A stretch of 64,000 bases of DNA from Janthinobacterium sp. 1_2014MBL_MicDiv (GCF_001865675.1 NZ_CP011319.1:5952001-6016000), one strand, 5' to 3'; positions 42,597 through 52,008 are shown, numbered from the stretch's first letter. The notes: generated from the sequence alone by a model not told the origin. Translations and numbers: made by a program.

Positions 42597-43412
42597 GTGG
42601 CAAGAATTATTGTTGTGACGTCCGGCAAGGGCGGTGTCGGCAAGACGACCTCTAGCGCCAGTTTTTCCACTGGTCTGGCCATGCGCGGCCACAAGACAGC
42701 CGTGCTCGACTTTGACGTGGGCTTGCGCAACCTCGACCTGATCATGGGTTGCGAGCGCCGCGTCGTCTACGACCTGATCAATGTGATCAATAAAGAGGCC
42801 ACGCTGAACCAGGCCTTGATCAAGGACAAGCACTGCGACAACCTGTTCATCCTGCCCGCATCGCAAACGCGCGACAAGGATGCCTTGTCGGAAGAAGGCG
42901 TGGAACGCGTGTTGAACGACTTGATCAACATGGGCTTCGAATTCATCATCTGCGATTCGCCGGCCGGCATCGAGCATGGCGCGCTGATGGCGCTGACCTT
43001 CGCCGACGAAGCCATCATCGTCACCAACCCGGAAGTGTCGTCGGTGCGCGATTCGGACCGCATCCTCGGCATCCTGCAAGCCAAGTCGCGCCGCGCGCAG
43101 ACGGGCGGCGAGCCGGTCAAGGAACATTTGCTGATCACCCGCTACTCGCCGAAACGCGTGGAATCGGATGAAATGCTGTCCTACCAGGACGTGCAGGAAA
43201 TCCTGCGCATCCCGCTGGTGGGCATCATTCCGGAATCGGAACAGGTGCTGGCCGCCTCGAACCAGGGCAATCCCGCCATCCATTTCAAGGGGACGGACGT
43301 GGCGCAAGCCTATGAAGACGTGGTCTCGCGTTTCCTCGGCGAAGATGTCGAGTTGCGCTTTACCAACTATGAAAAGCCTGGATTACTCCAGCGCATTTTT
43401 GGGGCGAAGTGA
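42597..43412 (+). CDS. minD: Septum-site determining ATPase MinD
   Basis: This 271-residue membrane-associated ATPase recruits MinC and oscillates with MinE. It has the deviant Walker A KGGVGKTT at residues 10-17, DFDVGLRNLD as the second nucleotide motif and a C-terminal amphipathic membrane-targeting helix (KPGLLQRIFGAK). The start is GTG after AAAGGATTA, judged by family alignment (MARIIVVTSGKGG). Only one base separates its stop from minE, so they are translated together. Confidence 0.97.
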   Translation: MARIIVVTSGKGGVGKTTSSASFSTGLAMRGHKTAVLDFDVGLRNLDLIMGCERRVVYDLINVINKEATLNQALIKDKHCDNLFILPASQTRDKDALSEEGVERVLNDLINMGFEFIICDSPAGIEHGALMALTFADEAIIVTNPEVSSVRDSDRILGILQAKSRRAQTGGEPVKEHLLITRYSPKRVESDEMLSYQDVQEILRIPLVGIIPESEQVLAASNQGNPAIHFKGTDVAQAYEDVVSRFLGEDVELRFTNYEKPGLLQRIFGAK

Positions 43413-43413
43413 T

Positions 43414-43665
43414 ATGGCCTTGCTTTCTTTCCTGTTCCCCCCCAAGCCGAAGACGGCAACCGCGGCCAAGGAACGCCTGCAGATCATCATCGCCCGCGAA
43501 CGCAGCGGACGCGATGGTCCGGACTTCCTGCCCGCCCTGCACAAGGAATTGATTGCCGTCATTTCCAAGTACACCAAGGTCAATGCCGACGACATCAAGA
43601 TTTCGCTGGACCGCCAGGGCAACCTGGAAGTACTCGACGTCAACGTCGTCCTGCCGGACGCATGA
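43414..43665 (+). CDS. minE: Cell-division topological specificity factor MinE
   Basis: This 83-residue protein drives MinCD oscillation. It has the membrane-targeting N-terminus MALLSFLFPPKPKTA, the MinD-stimulating helix/strand around AAKERLQIIIARERS and the dimerisation domain ending DVNVVLPDA. The ATG begins two bases after the last base of minD. Length is normal for beta-proteobacteria. Confidence 0.95.
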   Translation: MALLSFLFPPKPKTATAAKERLQIIIARERSGRDGPDFLPALHKELIAVISKYTKVNADDIKISLDRQGNLEVLDVNVVLPDA

Positions 43666-43711
43666 GATGGCGGCGCCGCAACCGCGGCGCCTGCCATGCC
43701 CTCCTTCGGCC

Positions 43712-44215
43712 CTAATCCGGCCTGACCGTGAGCAACTCCTGCGCCACCGCGGCGCAGGCATTCACGTGCTGGTTGCCGATCTGGCGGAACACGGCATAGC
43801 CGATCGCCGCCGCCACCGCCTGGCCGGCAAACGGCACGAAGCGCGCCACCTGCTTGGTGGCAATCTTGACGCCACTGCGCTTGAGCAGCTGGAGTATCAG
43901 CTCGCGCGACACCAGTTTGCCTACCAGCATGCCGCCCATGCCCACCGCCGCGCGGTAGGCCATCAGCTTGAACTGCGGGTTGAGGCGCTCGATCTGCTCG
44001 GGCGTGAGGCCGAATTCGTGGTTGATATCGTTGATCAGCATGGAAAACAGGCCCACGTCGGACATCAGGTCGATGCCGGGGATGGGGATGGCCGAGGCGC
44101 CGGCCGACATCATGGCGCGCCGCTGCACCAGGCGCCGGCAACGCTCGCGCACCTGCTCGATTTCGGCGCTACTGGCCGGTATCAGGGTCCAATCGGTGGT
44201 GCTCTTGTCTGCCAT
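43712..44215 (-). CDS. DUF697-family membrane-associated protein
   Basis: This 167-residue protein contains the DUF697 pattern SAGASAIPIPGIDLMSDVGLF with two to three moderately hydrophobic helices (about 50-70, 90-110 and 125-145). The family often occurs with GTPase domains (Era-like or YcjF/TIGR01620), but no GTPase gene is next to it here. It probably associates with the inner membrane. Function is unknown. It is convergent with minE, 46 bases between stops, and divergent from the response regulator gene. Confidence 0.78.
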   Translation of the reverse strand: MADKSTTDWTLIPASSAEIEQVRERCRRLVQRRAMMSAGASAIPIPGIDLMSDVGLFSMLINDINHEFGLTPEQIERLNPQFKLMAYRAAVGMGGMLVGKLVSRELILQLLKRSGVKIATKQVARFVPFAGQAVAAAIGYAVFRQIGNQHVNACAAVAQELLTVRPD

Positions 44216-44281
44216 GCCCGTTTCTCCGCAGTAAGGGTAGATGAACAAGTGTAACGTAAAGAGCCTGGCCTCCGATTTCAC

Positions 44282-44309
44282 TGGACACAGTTGCAATCTC
44301 TGTTATATT
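44282..44309 (+). promoter_or_regulatory. Predicted promoter of the OmpR-like response regulator
   Basis: TGGACA (44282-44287) and TATATT (44304-44309) with a 16-base spacer, about 75 bases before the start codon. Five of six bases match at each hexamer. Confidence 0.55.
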
Positions 44310-44382
44310 TCACTTGAGCATACCTTAACATTACGATAAGCAGAGCGGGCCGTCTGTTTGTTGCAACACATTCCAGCCAATC

Positions 44383-45072
44383 ATGCGAATTGCCGTACTC
44401 GATAGCGACCATAGTCAGGCAGAACTGATCTGCCAGGTGCTCACCGCCGCCGGCCACGCTTGCCACGAGTTTCAAAGTGGCAAGGAAATGCTGGGGCAGC
44501 TGCGCAAGGACAGTTGCGACATGCTGATCCTCGACTGGCATGTAAGCGACCTGGACGGTGCCGAAGTGCTGCGCCGCGCGCGCGAAAAACTGGCGCCCAA
44601 GGCGCCGGTGTTGTTTATGACCAACAGCTCGGGCGAGGACGACGTGGTAGCGGGCATGACGGCCGGCGCCGACGACTACATGATCAAGCCCCTGCGGCGC
44701 AGCGAACTGACCTTGCGCACCCAGGCGCTGCTGCGCGTCGCGTATCCGGCGCAAAATGGCGCCGAGCAGCTGCACTTCGGTATCTATACGTTTGAAACCC
44801 GTCCCGGCCGCCTGCTGATGCATGGCGAGGTGCTCGACGTGACGCACAAGGAATTCGCCCTGGCGCTGCTGTTCTTCCGCAACCTGGGCCGGCCCCTGTC
44901 GCGCGCCTACATCCACGAAGCCGTCTGGCAGCGCGACACGGCCCTGCCGTCGCGCACCATGGATACCCACGTCTCGCGCGTGCGCAACAAGCTGCAGCTG
45001 AAGCCGGAACACGGCTACCGCCTGGTGCCCGTCTACAGTTATGGCTATCGCCTGGAAAAACTGGGGGGCTGA
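44383..45072 (+). CDS. OmpR/PhoB-type response regulator, no cognate kinase nearby
   Basis: This 229-residue protein has an N-terminal receiver domain (1-115). Its phospho-acceptor aspartate is in DMLILDWHVS (D51), with the switch region FMTNSSGEDD and the conserved lysine in YMIKPLRR. A C-terminal winged-helix DNA-binding domain (130-228) follows, with DTHVSRVRNKL and YGYRLEKL. The N-terminal acidic pair is in LDSDHSQAE. No histidine kinase gene adjoins it, so it is orphan in position. hemA starts 93 bases downstream on the same strand but has its own -10. Targets are unknown. Confidence 0.9.
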   Translation: MRIAVLDSDHSQAELICQVLTAAGHACHEFQSGKEMLGQLRKDSCDMLILDWHVSDLDGAEVLRRAREKLAPKAPVLFMTNSSGEDDVVAGMTAGADDYMIKPLRRSELTLRTQALLRVAYPAQNGAEQLHFGIYTFETRPGRLLMHGEVLDVTHKEFALALLFFRNLGRPLSRAYIHEAVWQRDTALPSRTMDTHVSRVRNKLQLKPEHGYRLVPVYSYGYRLEKLGG

Positions 45073-45128
45073 CGCCGCCGCGCCGGGGCGCAAACTGCCG
45101 TGCTGCTCAAAGATCGGGCACAAGGCGC

Positions 45129-45134
45129 TATAAT
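45129..45134 (+). promoter_or_regulatory. Predicted -10 box of hemA
   Basis: A consensus TATAAT lies 30 bases before the hemA ATG. The -35 is poor. The 93-base gap after the response regulator gene supports separate transcription. Confidence 0.6.
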
Positions 45135-45164
45135 GTCGGCATAAGAATTCCCAACAGCCCTGAA

Positions 45165-46439
45165 ATGCAACTGCTAGCCGTCGGCCTCAATCACACCACC
45201 GCCCCAGTGTCGCTACGCGAACAGCTGGCGTTTGCGCCTGAGCATCTGGGCCAGGCGGTGATGGCGGCGCGCACCTGGTTCCAGCGCATCGACCTGCGCG
45301 ACAACGACGAAGCGGCCATCCTCTCGACCTGCAACCGCACGGAACTGTATGCGGCCAGCCACGTGCCGAACCCGCTCGACGCGGGCGCGCATTTCCTGGC
45401 CGACTACCATAAGCTCAACTACAGCGAGCTGCGTCCCCACCTGTATATGCTGCCGCAGCACGATGCCGTGCGCCACACCTTCCGCGTCGCCTCCGGGCTC
45501 GATTCGATGGTGCTGGGCGAAACGCAGATCCTGGGACAGATCAAGGACGCCATCCGCACGGCCGACGAGGCGGGCGGCCTGGGCACGTATCTGCACCAAT
45601 TGTTCCAGCGCAGCTTTTCCGTCGCCAAGGAAGTGCGCAGCAGCACGGAAATCGGCGCCCACAGCGTCTCCATGGCGGCCGCCGCCGTGCGCCTGTCGCA
45701 ACGCATCTTCGACAAGATCGCCGAACAGAATGTGCTGTTCATTGGCGCCGGCGAAATGATCGAACTGTGCGCCACCCATTTTGCCGCACAAAATCCGAAA
45801 AGCATCACGATCGCCAACCGTACCATGGAGCGCGGCGAGGAACTCGCGCACCGCTTCAACGGCACGGCCATCCGCCTGGCCGATTTGCCGGAACAATTGC
45901 ACCGCTTCGACATCGTCATCTCGTGCACGGCGTCGTCGCTGCCGCTGCTGGGCCTGGGCCTGGTCGAGCGCGCCATCAAGGCGCGCCGCCACAAGCCCAT
46001 GTTCATGGTCGACCTGGCCGTGCCGCGCGATATCGAAGCGGAAGTGGGCCGCCTGAACGACGTCTTCCTGTACACGGTCGACGACCTGGGCAAGGTCGTG
46101 CAGACGGGCCTGGAAAGCCGGCAAGCGGCCGTGGCGCAAGCCGAAGCCATCATCGAGACGCGCGTGCAGTCCTTCATGAGCTGGGTCGACGACCGCGCCA
46201 TGGTGCCCGTCATCCAGAATTTGCATGAAAGCAGCGAAGCGCTGCGCCTGATGGAAGTCGAACGGGCGCGCAAGATGCTGGCCAAGGGCGCCGACATCGA
46301 CGCCGTGCTCGAAGCGCTGTCGAAAGGCTTGACGGCCAAGTTCCTGCACGGGCCGCAGCAGGCGCTGCACCACGCGCAGGGCGACGAGCGCAAGCAACTG
46401 GCCACCCTGCTGCCGAAACTGTTCCGCCCCCGCCGTTAG
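45165..46439 (+). CDS. hemA: Glutamyl-tRNA reductase
   Basis: This 424-residue enzyme reduces glutamyl-tRNA to glutamate-1-semialdehyde, the first step of haem synthesis by the C5 pathway. It has the nucleophile C56 in LSTCNRTELY, the catalytic domain motif GLDSMVLGETQILGQIKDA, the NADPH domain motif FIGAGEMIEL and a C-terminal dimerisation helix. Length matches the family. prfA follows about 95 bases later, a gene pairing conserved in many proteobacteria. Confidence 0.97.
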   Translation: MQLLAVGLNHTTAPVSLREQLAFAPEHLGQAVMAARTWFQRIDLRDNDEAAILSTCNRTELYAASHVPNPLDAGAHFLADYHKLNYSELRPHLYMLPQHDAVRHTFRVASGLDSMVLGETQILGQIKDAIRTADEAGGLGTYLHQLFQRSFSVAKEVRSSTEIGAHSVSMAAAAVRLSQRIFDKIAEQNVLFIGAGEMIELCATHFAAQNPKSITIANRTMERGEELAHRFNGTAIRLADLPEQLHRFDIVISCTASSLPLLGLGLVERAIKARRHKPMFMVDLAVPRDIEAEVGRLNDVFLYTVDDLGKVVQTGLESRQAAVAQAEAIIETRVQSFMSWVDDRAMVPVIQNLHESSEALRLMEVERARKMLAKGADIDAVLEALSKGLTAKFLHGPQQALHHAQGDERKQLATLLPKLFRPRR

Positions 46440-46535
46440 CGCAGCCCCGCTGGCCGCCCGCGCGGCCGCTTCCTGCCCGCCTGCCGGGCCTGCCGAACCT
46501 GCACCACCCTCACACTCTTTTTACCGCGAATCGCT

Positions 46536-47612
46536 ATGAAACCATCCATGCTGGCCAAACTCGATCAACTGGCGAACCGCCTGGTCGAACTCGACGAACT
46601 GCTGATGCACCCCGACGCCACGTCGAACATGGACAGCTACCGCAAGATGACGCGCGAGCATGCCGAACTGGGCCCGCTGGTGGCCCTGTACCGTTCCTAC
46701 CAGGAGGCGGGCAACGACATTGCGACAGCGCAAGAGATGCTGGCCGACCCGGACATGAAGGAATTCGCCCAGGAAGAGATCGAGGCGGCGAAAGCCACCA
46801 TGGCGCAGCTCGAGCGCGAATTGCAGACCATGCTGCTGCCGAAGGACGTCAATGACGAGCGCAATATCTTCCTGGAAATCCGTGCCGGCACGGGCGGCGA
46901 CGAGTCGGCCCTGTTCGCCGGCGACTTGCTGCGCATGTACACGCGCTTTGCCGAGCGCAACCGCTGGCAGGTGGAACTGGTGTCGGCGTCCGACTCCGAC
47001 CTGGGCGGCTACCGCGAAGTGATCGTGCGCGTGGTGGGCAATGGCGCGTATTCAAAGCTGAAGTTCGAATCGGGCGGCCACCGCGTGCAGCGCGTGCCGG
47101 CCACGGAAACCCAGGGCCGCATCCACACGTCGGCCTGCACGGTGGCCGTGATGCCGGAGGCGGACGAAGTCGAAGACGTCAACATCAACCCGGCCGACCT
47201 GCGCATCGACACCTACCGCGCCTCGGGCGCGGGCGGCCAGCACATCAACAAGACGGATTCCGCCGTGCGCATCACCCACTTGCCGACCGGCATCGTGGTC
47301 GAATGCCAGGATGACCGCAGCCAGCACAAGAACAAGGCGCAGGCCATGAAAGTGCTGGCCGCGCGCATCAAGGACGTGCAATTGCGCGAACAGCAGTCGA
47401 AGGAAGCGGCCACGCGCAAGAGCCTGATCGGCTCGGGCGACCGCAGCGAACGCATCCGCACCTACAACTTCCCGCAAGGCCGGCTGACGGATCACCGCAT
47501 CAACCTGACCCTGTATAAACTGGACTTCATCATGGATGGCGACCTGACGGAGCTGACGAATGCGCTGGCGGCAGAGCACCAGGCGGAACTGCTTGCTGCC
47601 TTGGGCGACTAA
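46536..47612 (+). CDS. prfA: Peptide chain release factor 1
   Basis: This 358-residue factor ends translation at UAA and UAG. It has the stop-reading tripeptide PAT (188-190) and the GGQ motif (233-235) in SGAGGQHINKTD, where the glutamine is methylated by PrmC. PrmC is encoded two genes downstream. A palindromic element begins 17 bases after the stop. Confidence 0.97.
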   Translation: MKPSMLAKLDQLANRLVELDELLMHPDATSNMDSYRKMTREHAELGPLVALYRSYQEAGNDIATAQEMLADPDMKEFAQEEIEAAKATMAQLERELQTMLLPKDVNDERNIFLEIRAGTGGDESALFAGDLLRMYTRFAERNRWQVELVSASDSDLGGYREVIVRVVGNGAYSKLKFESGGHRVQRVPATETQGRIHTSACTVAVMPEADEVEDVNINPADLRIDTYRASGAGGQHINKTDSAVRITHLPTGIVVECQDDRSQHKNKAQAMKVLAARIKDVQLREQQSKEAATRKSLIGSGDRSERIRTYNFPQGRLTDHRINLTLYKLDFIMDGDLTELTNALAAEHQAELLAALGD

Positions 47613-47628
47613 ACGCTGGCGCCGTTGC

Positions 47629-47702
47629 GTCGGCTTACGCTGCGCTAAGACGACCTACGCAGCTGTTTGTGGGTCGGCCTGGCGCAAGGCGCGTAAGCCG
47701 AC
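47629..47702 (+). repeat. Long nested palindrome after prfA (element C)
   Basis: GTCGGCTTACGC pairs perfectly with GCGTAAGCCGAC, with an inner GCGC/GCGC and CGACC/GGTCG. The half-site resembles the widespread REP-type repeats of proteobacteria of form GTCGG-TTACGC-TGCGCTAA. It starts 17 bases past the prfA stop. Confidence 0.75.
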
Positions 47703-47786
47703 AGCTTTAAGTAGCGGCTAAGCAATAAAAATCTGCCCTTGTGCGAAAATGGCCAGCTCATTCCCATCCACCTCACCGTGTCGCCC

Positions 47787-48257
47787 ATGAAAAATTCACG
47801 CACCGTCCTCCTGTTGATCGCCGCCCTGTGTTTCCTGATGCTGGGGGTGGCCATGTATTTGCAGCACGCCATGAACATGGCGCCGTGCCCGCTGTGCGTG
47901 ATCCAGCGCTACCTGTTCCTCGCCATCGGCATCGCCTGCCTGGCCGGCGCGGCCGCGAACCGGCCGAAAATCGGCGCGGCAATCGGCTTGGCTGCGGCCC
48001 TGGGCGGCCTGGGCGTGGGCGCCAAGCATCTGTACGTGCTGGCCAACCCCGGCTTTTCGTGCGGCATCGACCCGGTGGAAACGGCGCTGAACAAGATTTT
48101 CACGGCGCAAGTCATGCCGTTCATGTTCGAATCGTACGGCGCCTGCGAAAACGCCGGCGAGCCCTTCCTCGGCCTGTCCATCCCGCAATGGGCGTTCGCC
48201 TGGTTCGCCCTCTTCGCCATCGCCATGCTGTGGACCTTGCTGCGCCGTCAGAAATAA
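47787..48257 (+). CDS. dsbB: Disulfide bond formation protein B
   Basis: This 156-residue inner-membrane protein has four helices and re-oxidises DsbA with quinone as acceptor. The first periplasmic loop holds C34 and C37 (APCPLCVIQ). The second holds C92 and C120 (FSCGIDPVE and YGACENAGE). The ATG at MKNSRT is chosen because the longer frame adds 16 residues that do not fit the family. It precedes prmC by 11 bases and is likely co-transcribed with it. Confidence 0.95.
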   Translation: MKNSRTVLLLIAALCFLMLGVAMYLQHAMNMAPCPLCVIQRYLFLAIGIACLAGAAANRPKIGAAIGLAAALGGLGVGAKHLYVLANPGFSCGIDPVETALNKIFTAQVMPFMFESYGACENAGEPFLGLSIPQWAFAWFALFAIAMLWTLLRRQK

Positions 48258-48268
48258 CTGAAAGAACC

Positions 48269-49099
48269 ATGCCAGAAACCTTGATTCCCGCCGGCAGCAC
48301 TGTCGGCGCCCTGCAAATCCGTCCGCTGCTCGACCCGCTCGATAACCGCATCCTGCTCGGCCACGCGCTGGGCCTGTCGCGCGTGAGCCTGATCACGCAA
48401 TCGGAGCGAGTACTCACCAGCGACGAAGCCGAACGTTTATCGGCCCTGCTGGCACGCCGCCTGCGCGGCGAACCGATCGCCTACATCGTCGGACAACGCG
48501 AATTCTTCGGCCTGCCCTTCGAGGTGAGCGACGCCGTGCTGATCCCCCGTCCCGATACGGAAGTGCTGGTGGAACTGGCGCTCGAGCGCCTGCCGCCGGG
48601 CGGACGGGTGCTCGACATGGGCACCGGCAGCGGCGCCATCGCCGTCGCCCTGGCGTACACGCGGCCCGACGCCGTCGTCACGGCCCTGGACGTCAGCAGC
48701 GCGGCGCTGGCCGTGGCGCGCCGCAACGCCAGCGCCAACGGCGTCAACATCACCTTCATGGCCAGCGACTGGTTCGAGGCGCTGGGCACGGAAAAGTTCG
48801 ACCTCATCGTCTCCAACCCGCCCTACATCGCCAGCGGCGACCGCCACCTGGCCGAAGGCGATCTGCGCTTCGAGCCGGCCGGCGCCCTGACCGACCATGC
48901 CGATGGCCTGTCGGCACTGCGCACCATCGTGTCCGGCGCCGCGCGCCACCTGGCGTCGGGCGCCTGGCTGCTGATGGAACACGGCTATGATCAGGCGCAA
49001 GCCGTGCGCGGCCTGCTGGCCGACGCCAACTACAGCAAAGTGCAAAGCTGGCGCGACCTGGCCGGCATCGAACGAGTCAGCGGCGCCCGCCTCGGCTGA
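48269..49099 (+). CDS. prmC: Release factor glutamine methyltransferase
   Basis: This 276-residue SAM-dependent enzyme methylates the glutamine of the GGQ motif in release factors 1 and 2. It has an N-terminal helical domain (1-80, with GEPIAYIVGQREFFGLPF), the SAM motif VLDMGTGSGAIAVALA and the substrate motif SNPPYIAS. It starts 11 bases after dsbB. Confidence 0.95.
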   Translation: MPETLIPAGSTVGALQIRPLLDPLDNRILLGHALGLSRVSLITQSERVLTSDEAERLSALLARRLRGEPIAYIVGQREFFGLPFEVSDAVLIPRPDTEVLVELALERLPPGGRVLDMGTGSGAIAVALAYTRPDAVVTALDVSSAALAVARRNASANGVNITFMASDWFEALGTEKFDLIVSNPPYIASGDRHLAEGDLRFEPAGALTDHADGLSALRTIVSGAARHLASGAWLLMEHGYDQAQAVRGLLADANYSKVQSWRDLAGIERVSGARLG

Positions 49100-49185
49100 C
49101 CGCAGCCACCTGCGCGGAGCTTGATCCAGCGACGCGCCAGATGCTCCGCAGTTTGTTAAAATATCAAGCGAATTCCTGACCGAAG

Positions 49186-49232
49186 CGCCGTCCCCGTTGC
49201 CCGGGGCGGACGCTGGCGATGCGGCGTTTTTT
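49186..49232 (+). terminator. Possible terminator after prmC
   Basis: CGCCG and CGGCG followed by T6, enclosing an inner CCCCG/CGGGG hairpin. The long loop makes it weaker than the other terminators here. Confidence 0.4.
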
Positions 49233-49314
49233 GGGCCGGCGCCGACGCATTTGCCAATTTTCGGTTAATCTCAGCACAAATTATTTATCTGCTGCACAAG
49301 AAAGGAAGCTCAAA

Positions 49315-50916
49315 TTGCCCAACCTGTTGACTCGCCGCCTGGCATTGCTGACCGAAGATGCCAACCGCGCGCTGCTGGGCGGCTTGCGCGGCATCGAGCG
49401 TGAAACCCTGCGCGTCGACCACGCCGGCCATCTGGCTTCCACGCCCCACCCCGCCGCCCTGGGCTCGGCGCTGACACACCCTGAAATCACCACCGACTAC
49501 GCCGAAGCGCTGCTTGAATTCATCACGCCGGCCGAGTCCGACATCGCCACCACGCTGGACAAGCTCGACACCGTGCACCGCCATGCCTACAGCCGCCTCG
49601 GCAACGAATTGCTGTGGAGCCAATCGATGCCCTGCCAGCTGCCGCCCGAAGCGGACATCGAGATCGCCAACTACGGCACCTCGAACATGGGCATGCTCAA
49701 GCACGTATACCGGCGCGGCCTGGCCTTGCGCTACGGCAAAGCCATGCAATGCATCGCCGGCATCCATTACAACTACTCGCTCGACGAGCAGCTGTGGCAA
49801 GTCCTGGCCGGCAATCCGGACACCAGCGCCAGCCCGGCGCACGCGGCGGCCACGCCGAAAGACGTGCAATCGGAAAGCTACCTGGCGACGATCCGCAATT
49901 TCCGCCGCTACAGCTGGCTGCTGATGTATCTGTTCGGCGCCTCGCCGGCGCTGTCCGCCGGTTTCCTGCGCGGCCGCGCGCACAAGCTCGACACCCTGTC
50001 CGACGACACCCTGTTCCTGCCGTACGCCACCAGCCTGCGCATGAGCGACCTCGGTTACCAGAACGATGCCCAGTCCGGCCTGCGTCCGCATGAAAACAGC
50101 CTGGACGACTACGTCAACGCACTGACGCACGCCGTCAACGACCCGTATCCGCCGTACGAGGCGCTGGGCACGAAACAGGATGGCGAGTGGATCCAGCTCT
50201 CCACCAACGTGCTGCAGATCGAAAATGAATACTATTCGACCATCCGCCCGAAGCGCGTGATCCGCACGGGCGAGCGGCCGATCCAGGCCCTGTGCCTGCG
50301 TGGCGTGCAATACATCGAAGTGCGCTGCATGGATGTCGACCCGTTCGAACCGGTGGGCATCAGCCTGGAAACGGGCCGCTTCCTCGACGCCTTCCTGCTG
50401 TTCTGCGCGCTCGACGACAGCGCCCCCATCTCGGCCGAGCAGAGCGCCTGCTACACGAACAATTTCGCCCGCACCGTGAAGGAAGGCCGCACGCCGGGCC
50501 TGACCCTGCGCCGCGACGGCGAAGAGATCACCCTGCAGGCGTGGGGCGAGGAATTACTGGCGCGCATCGCGCCCGTGGCGGCCCTGCTCGATGCGCGCCA
50601 TGGCGGCACGCCGCATGCGGACAGCCTGGCGGCGCAGGCGGCCAAGCTGGCCGACCCCGATGCGACGCCATCGGCCAGGGTGCTGGCCGAGCTGCGCGCC
50701 AACGGCGGCTCGTTTGCCGCCTTCGGCCTGCAGCAAAGCGAGCGCCATGCCGCCCATTTCCGCGCGCAGCCGCCGACGGCCGCGGAAAGCGCGTATTTCG
50801 ACCAGCTGGCCGCCAGCTCGCTGGCCGAGCAGCGCGCCATGGAAGCGGCGCCAAGCGGCAGCTTCGACGACTTCGTCGCCGCCTACCGCGCCAGCACCCT
50901 GTGTTCGCACACCTGA
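49315..50916 (+). CDS. gshA: Glutamate-cysteine ligase (proteobacterial type)
   Basis: This 533-residue enzyme makes gamma-glutamylcysteine, the first step of glutathione synthesis. It has GGLRGIERETLRV, LTHPEITTDYAEALLEFIT and RGVQYIEVRCMDVDPF, all typical of the type I GshA family. The likely start is TTG, preceded by AAGGAAG; an earlier in-frame ATG has no ribosome site and would add 32 non-conserved residues. A use of TTG would lower translation. The next gene starts 25 bases after the stop. Confidence 0.93.
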   Translation: MPNLLTRRLALLTEDANRALLGGLRGIERETLRVDHAGHLASTPHPAALGSALTHPEITTDYAEALLEFITPAESDIATTLDKLDTVHRHAYSRLGNELLWSQSMPCQLPPEADIEIANYGTSNMGMLKHVYRRGLALRYGKAMQCIAGIHYNYSLDEQLWQVLAGNPDTSASPAHAAATPKDVQSESYLATIRNFRRYSWLLMYLFGASPALSAGFLRGRAHKLDTLSDDTLFLPYATSLRMSDLGYQNDAQSGLRPHENSLDDYVNALTHAVNDPYPPYEALGTKQDGEWIQLSTNVLQIENEYYSTIRPKRVIRTGERPIQALCLRGVQYIEVRCMDVDPFEPVGISLETGRFLDAFLLFCALDDSAPISAEQSACYTNNFARTVKEGRTPGLTLRRDGEEITLQAWGEELLARIAPVAALLDARHGGTPHADSLAAQAAKLADPDATPSARVLAELRANGGSFAAFGLQQSERHAAHFRAQPPTAAESAYFDQLAASSLAEQRAMEAAPSGSFDDFVAAYRASTLCSHT

Positions 50917-50941
50917 CGCCGACCTTGCGCAACGCGCCCCC

Positions 50942-51985
50942 ATGCTGACCTTCTACAATGAGTTGCACAGCCAGCACCGGGGCCGCGTCGAATGGTTTCG
51001 CGGCGCCATGGTGCCGTGCTTCGAGACGCCGGAACGGGCCGACATGGTGGTGGCCGAGCTGGGACGGCGCAACCTGGGCCGCATCGTCACGCCGCACGGC
51101 GTGCCGCTGACGTCGCTCGAGCGCATCCACACGCCGCGCTACCTGCATTTCCTGCGCCACGCCTGGCACGACTGGCTGGCGCTCGATCCCGACAACGCGG
51201 GCAAGGATGCACTGCCATCCGTGTGGCCCGTGCGCACCTTGCGCCACGACATCGAACCGGAGAATTTCACGGCCAGGCTGGGCCTGTACTCGATGGACAA
51301 CGGCACGCCGCTGACGGCCGGCACGTGGACGGCGGCCAAGACGGGCGCCGACTGCGCCGTCAACGCGGCACACGCGCTGCGCCTGGGCGAGCGGGCCACG
51401 TTCGCCCTGACGCGTCCGCCGGGCCACCACGCGGGCAGCGATTTCTTCGGCGGCTACTGCTACCTGAACAACGCGGCCCTGGCCGCGCAGCATCTGCTCG
51501 ACGACGGCGCGCGCAAGGTGGCCATCCTCGATATCGACTACCACCACGGCAACGGCACCCAGAGCATTTTCTATGCGCGCGACGATGTGCTGTTCGCCTC
51601 GATCCACGCCGACCCGCGCAACGAATACCCGTTTTATCTTGGCCACGCCGACGAGACGGGTGCCGGCGCGGGACTCGGCTACAACGTCAACCTGCCGCTG
51701 CCGGCAGGCAGCTCCACGGCCAGCTGGTTCGCCGCGCTGGAAACGGCCTGCCTGCGCATCAATATGTATGCGCCCGACGCGCTGGTGGTCTCGCTCGGCG
51801 TCGACACCTTCGCCGGCGACCCGCTGTCGCACTTCGCCCTGCAAAGCGGCGACTACCTGCGCGTGGGCGAACGCCTGGCGCATTTGAACCTGCCCACCGC
51901 CTTCATCCTCGAAGGCGGCTATGCGGTGAAGGAACTGGGCATCAACGTCGTCAATGTGCTCGAAGGTTTTGAAACCGCGGAGTAA
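50942..51985 (+). CDS. HDAC-family deacetylase (acetylpolyamine amidohydrolase-like)
   Basis: This 347-residue zinc hydrolase has the arginase/deacetylase fold. Zinc ligands are D199 and H201 (DIDYHHGNGTQ) and D288 (GVDTFAGDP). The His pair H162/H163 lies in PPGHHAG, and the transition-state tyrosine is Y327 (EGGY). The features fit acetylpolyamine amidohydrolases, which deacetylate small amines such as N-acetylputrescine, more than protein deacetylases. It follows gshA by 25 bases and may be co-transcribed. Confidence 0.88.
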   Translation: MLTFYNELHSQHRGRVEWFRGAMVPCFETPERADMVVAELGRRNLGRIVTPHGVPLTSLERIHTPRYLHFLRHAWHDWLALDPDNAGKDALPSVWPVRTLRHDIEPENFTARLGLYSMDNGTPLTAGTWTAAKTGADCAVNAAHALRLGERATFALTRPPGHHAGSDFFGGYCYLNNAALAAQHLLDDGARKVAILDIDYHHGNGTQSIFYARDDVLFASIHADPRNEYPFYLGHADETGAGAGLGYNVNLPLPAGSSTASWFAALETACLRINMYAPDALVVSLGVDTFAGDPLSHFALQSGDYLRVGERLAHLNLPTAFILEGGYAVKELGINVVNVLEGFETAE

Positions 51986-52008
51986 CTGCCGGGGGGCCGA
52001 CCCCGGCC

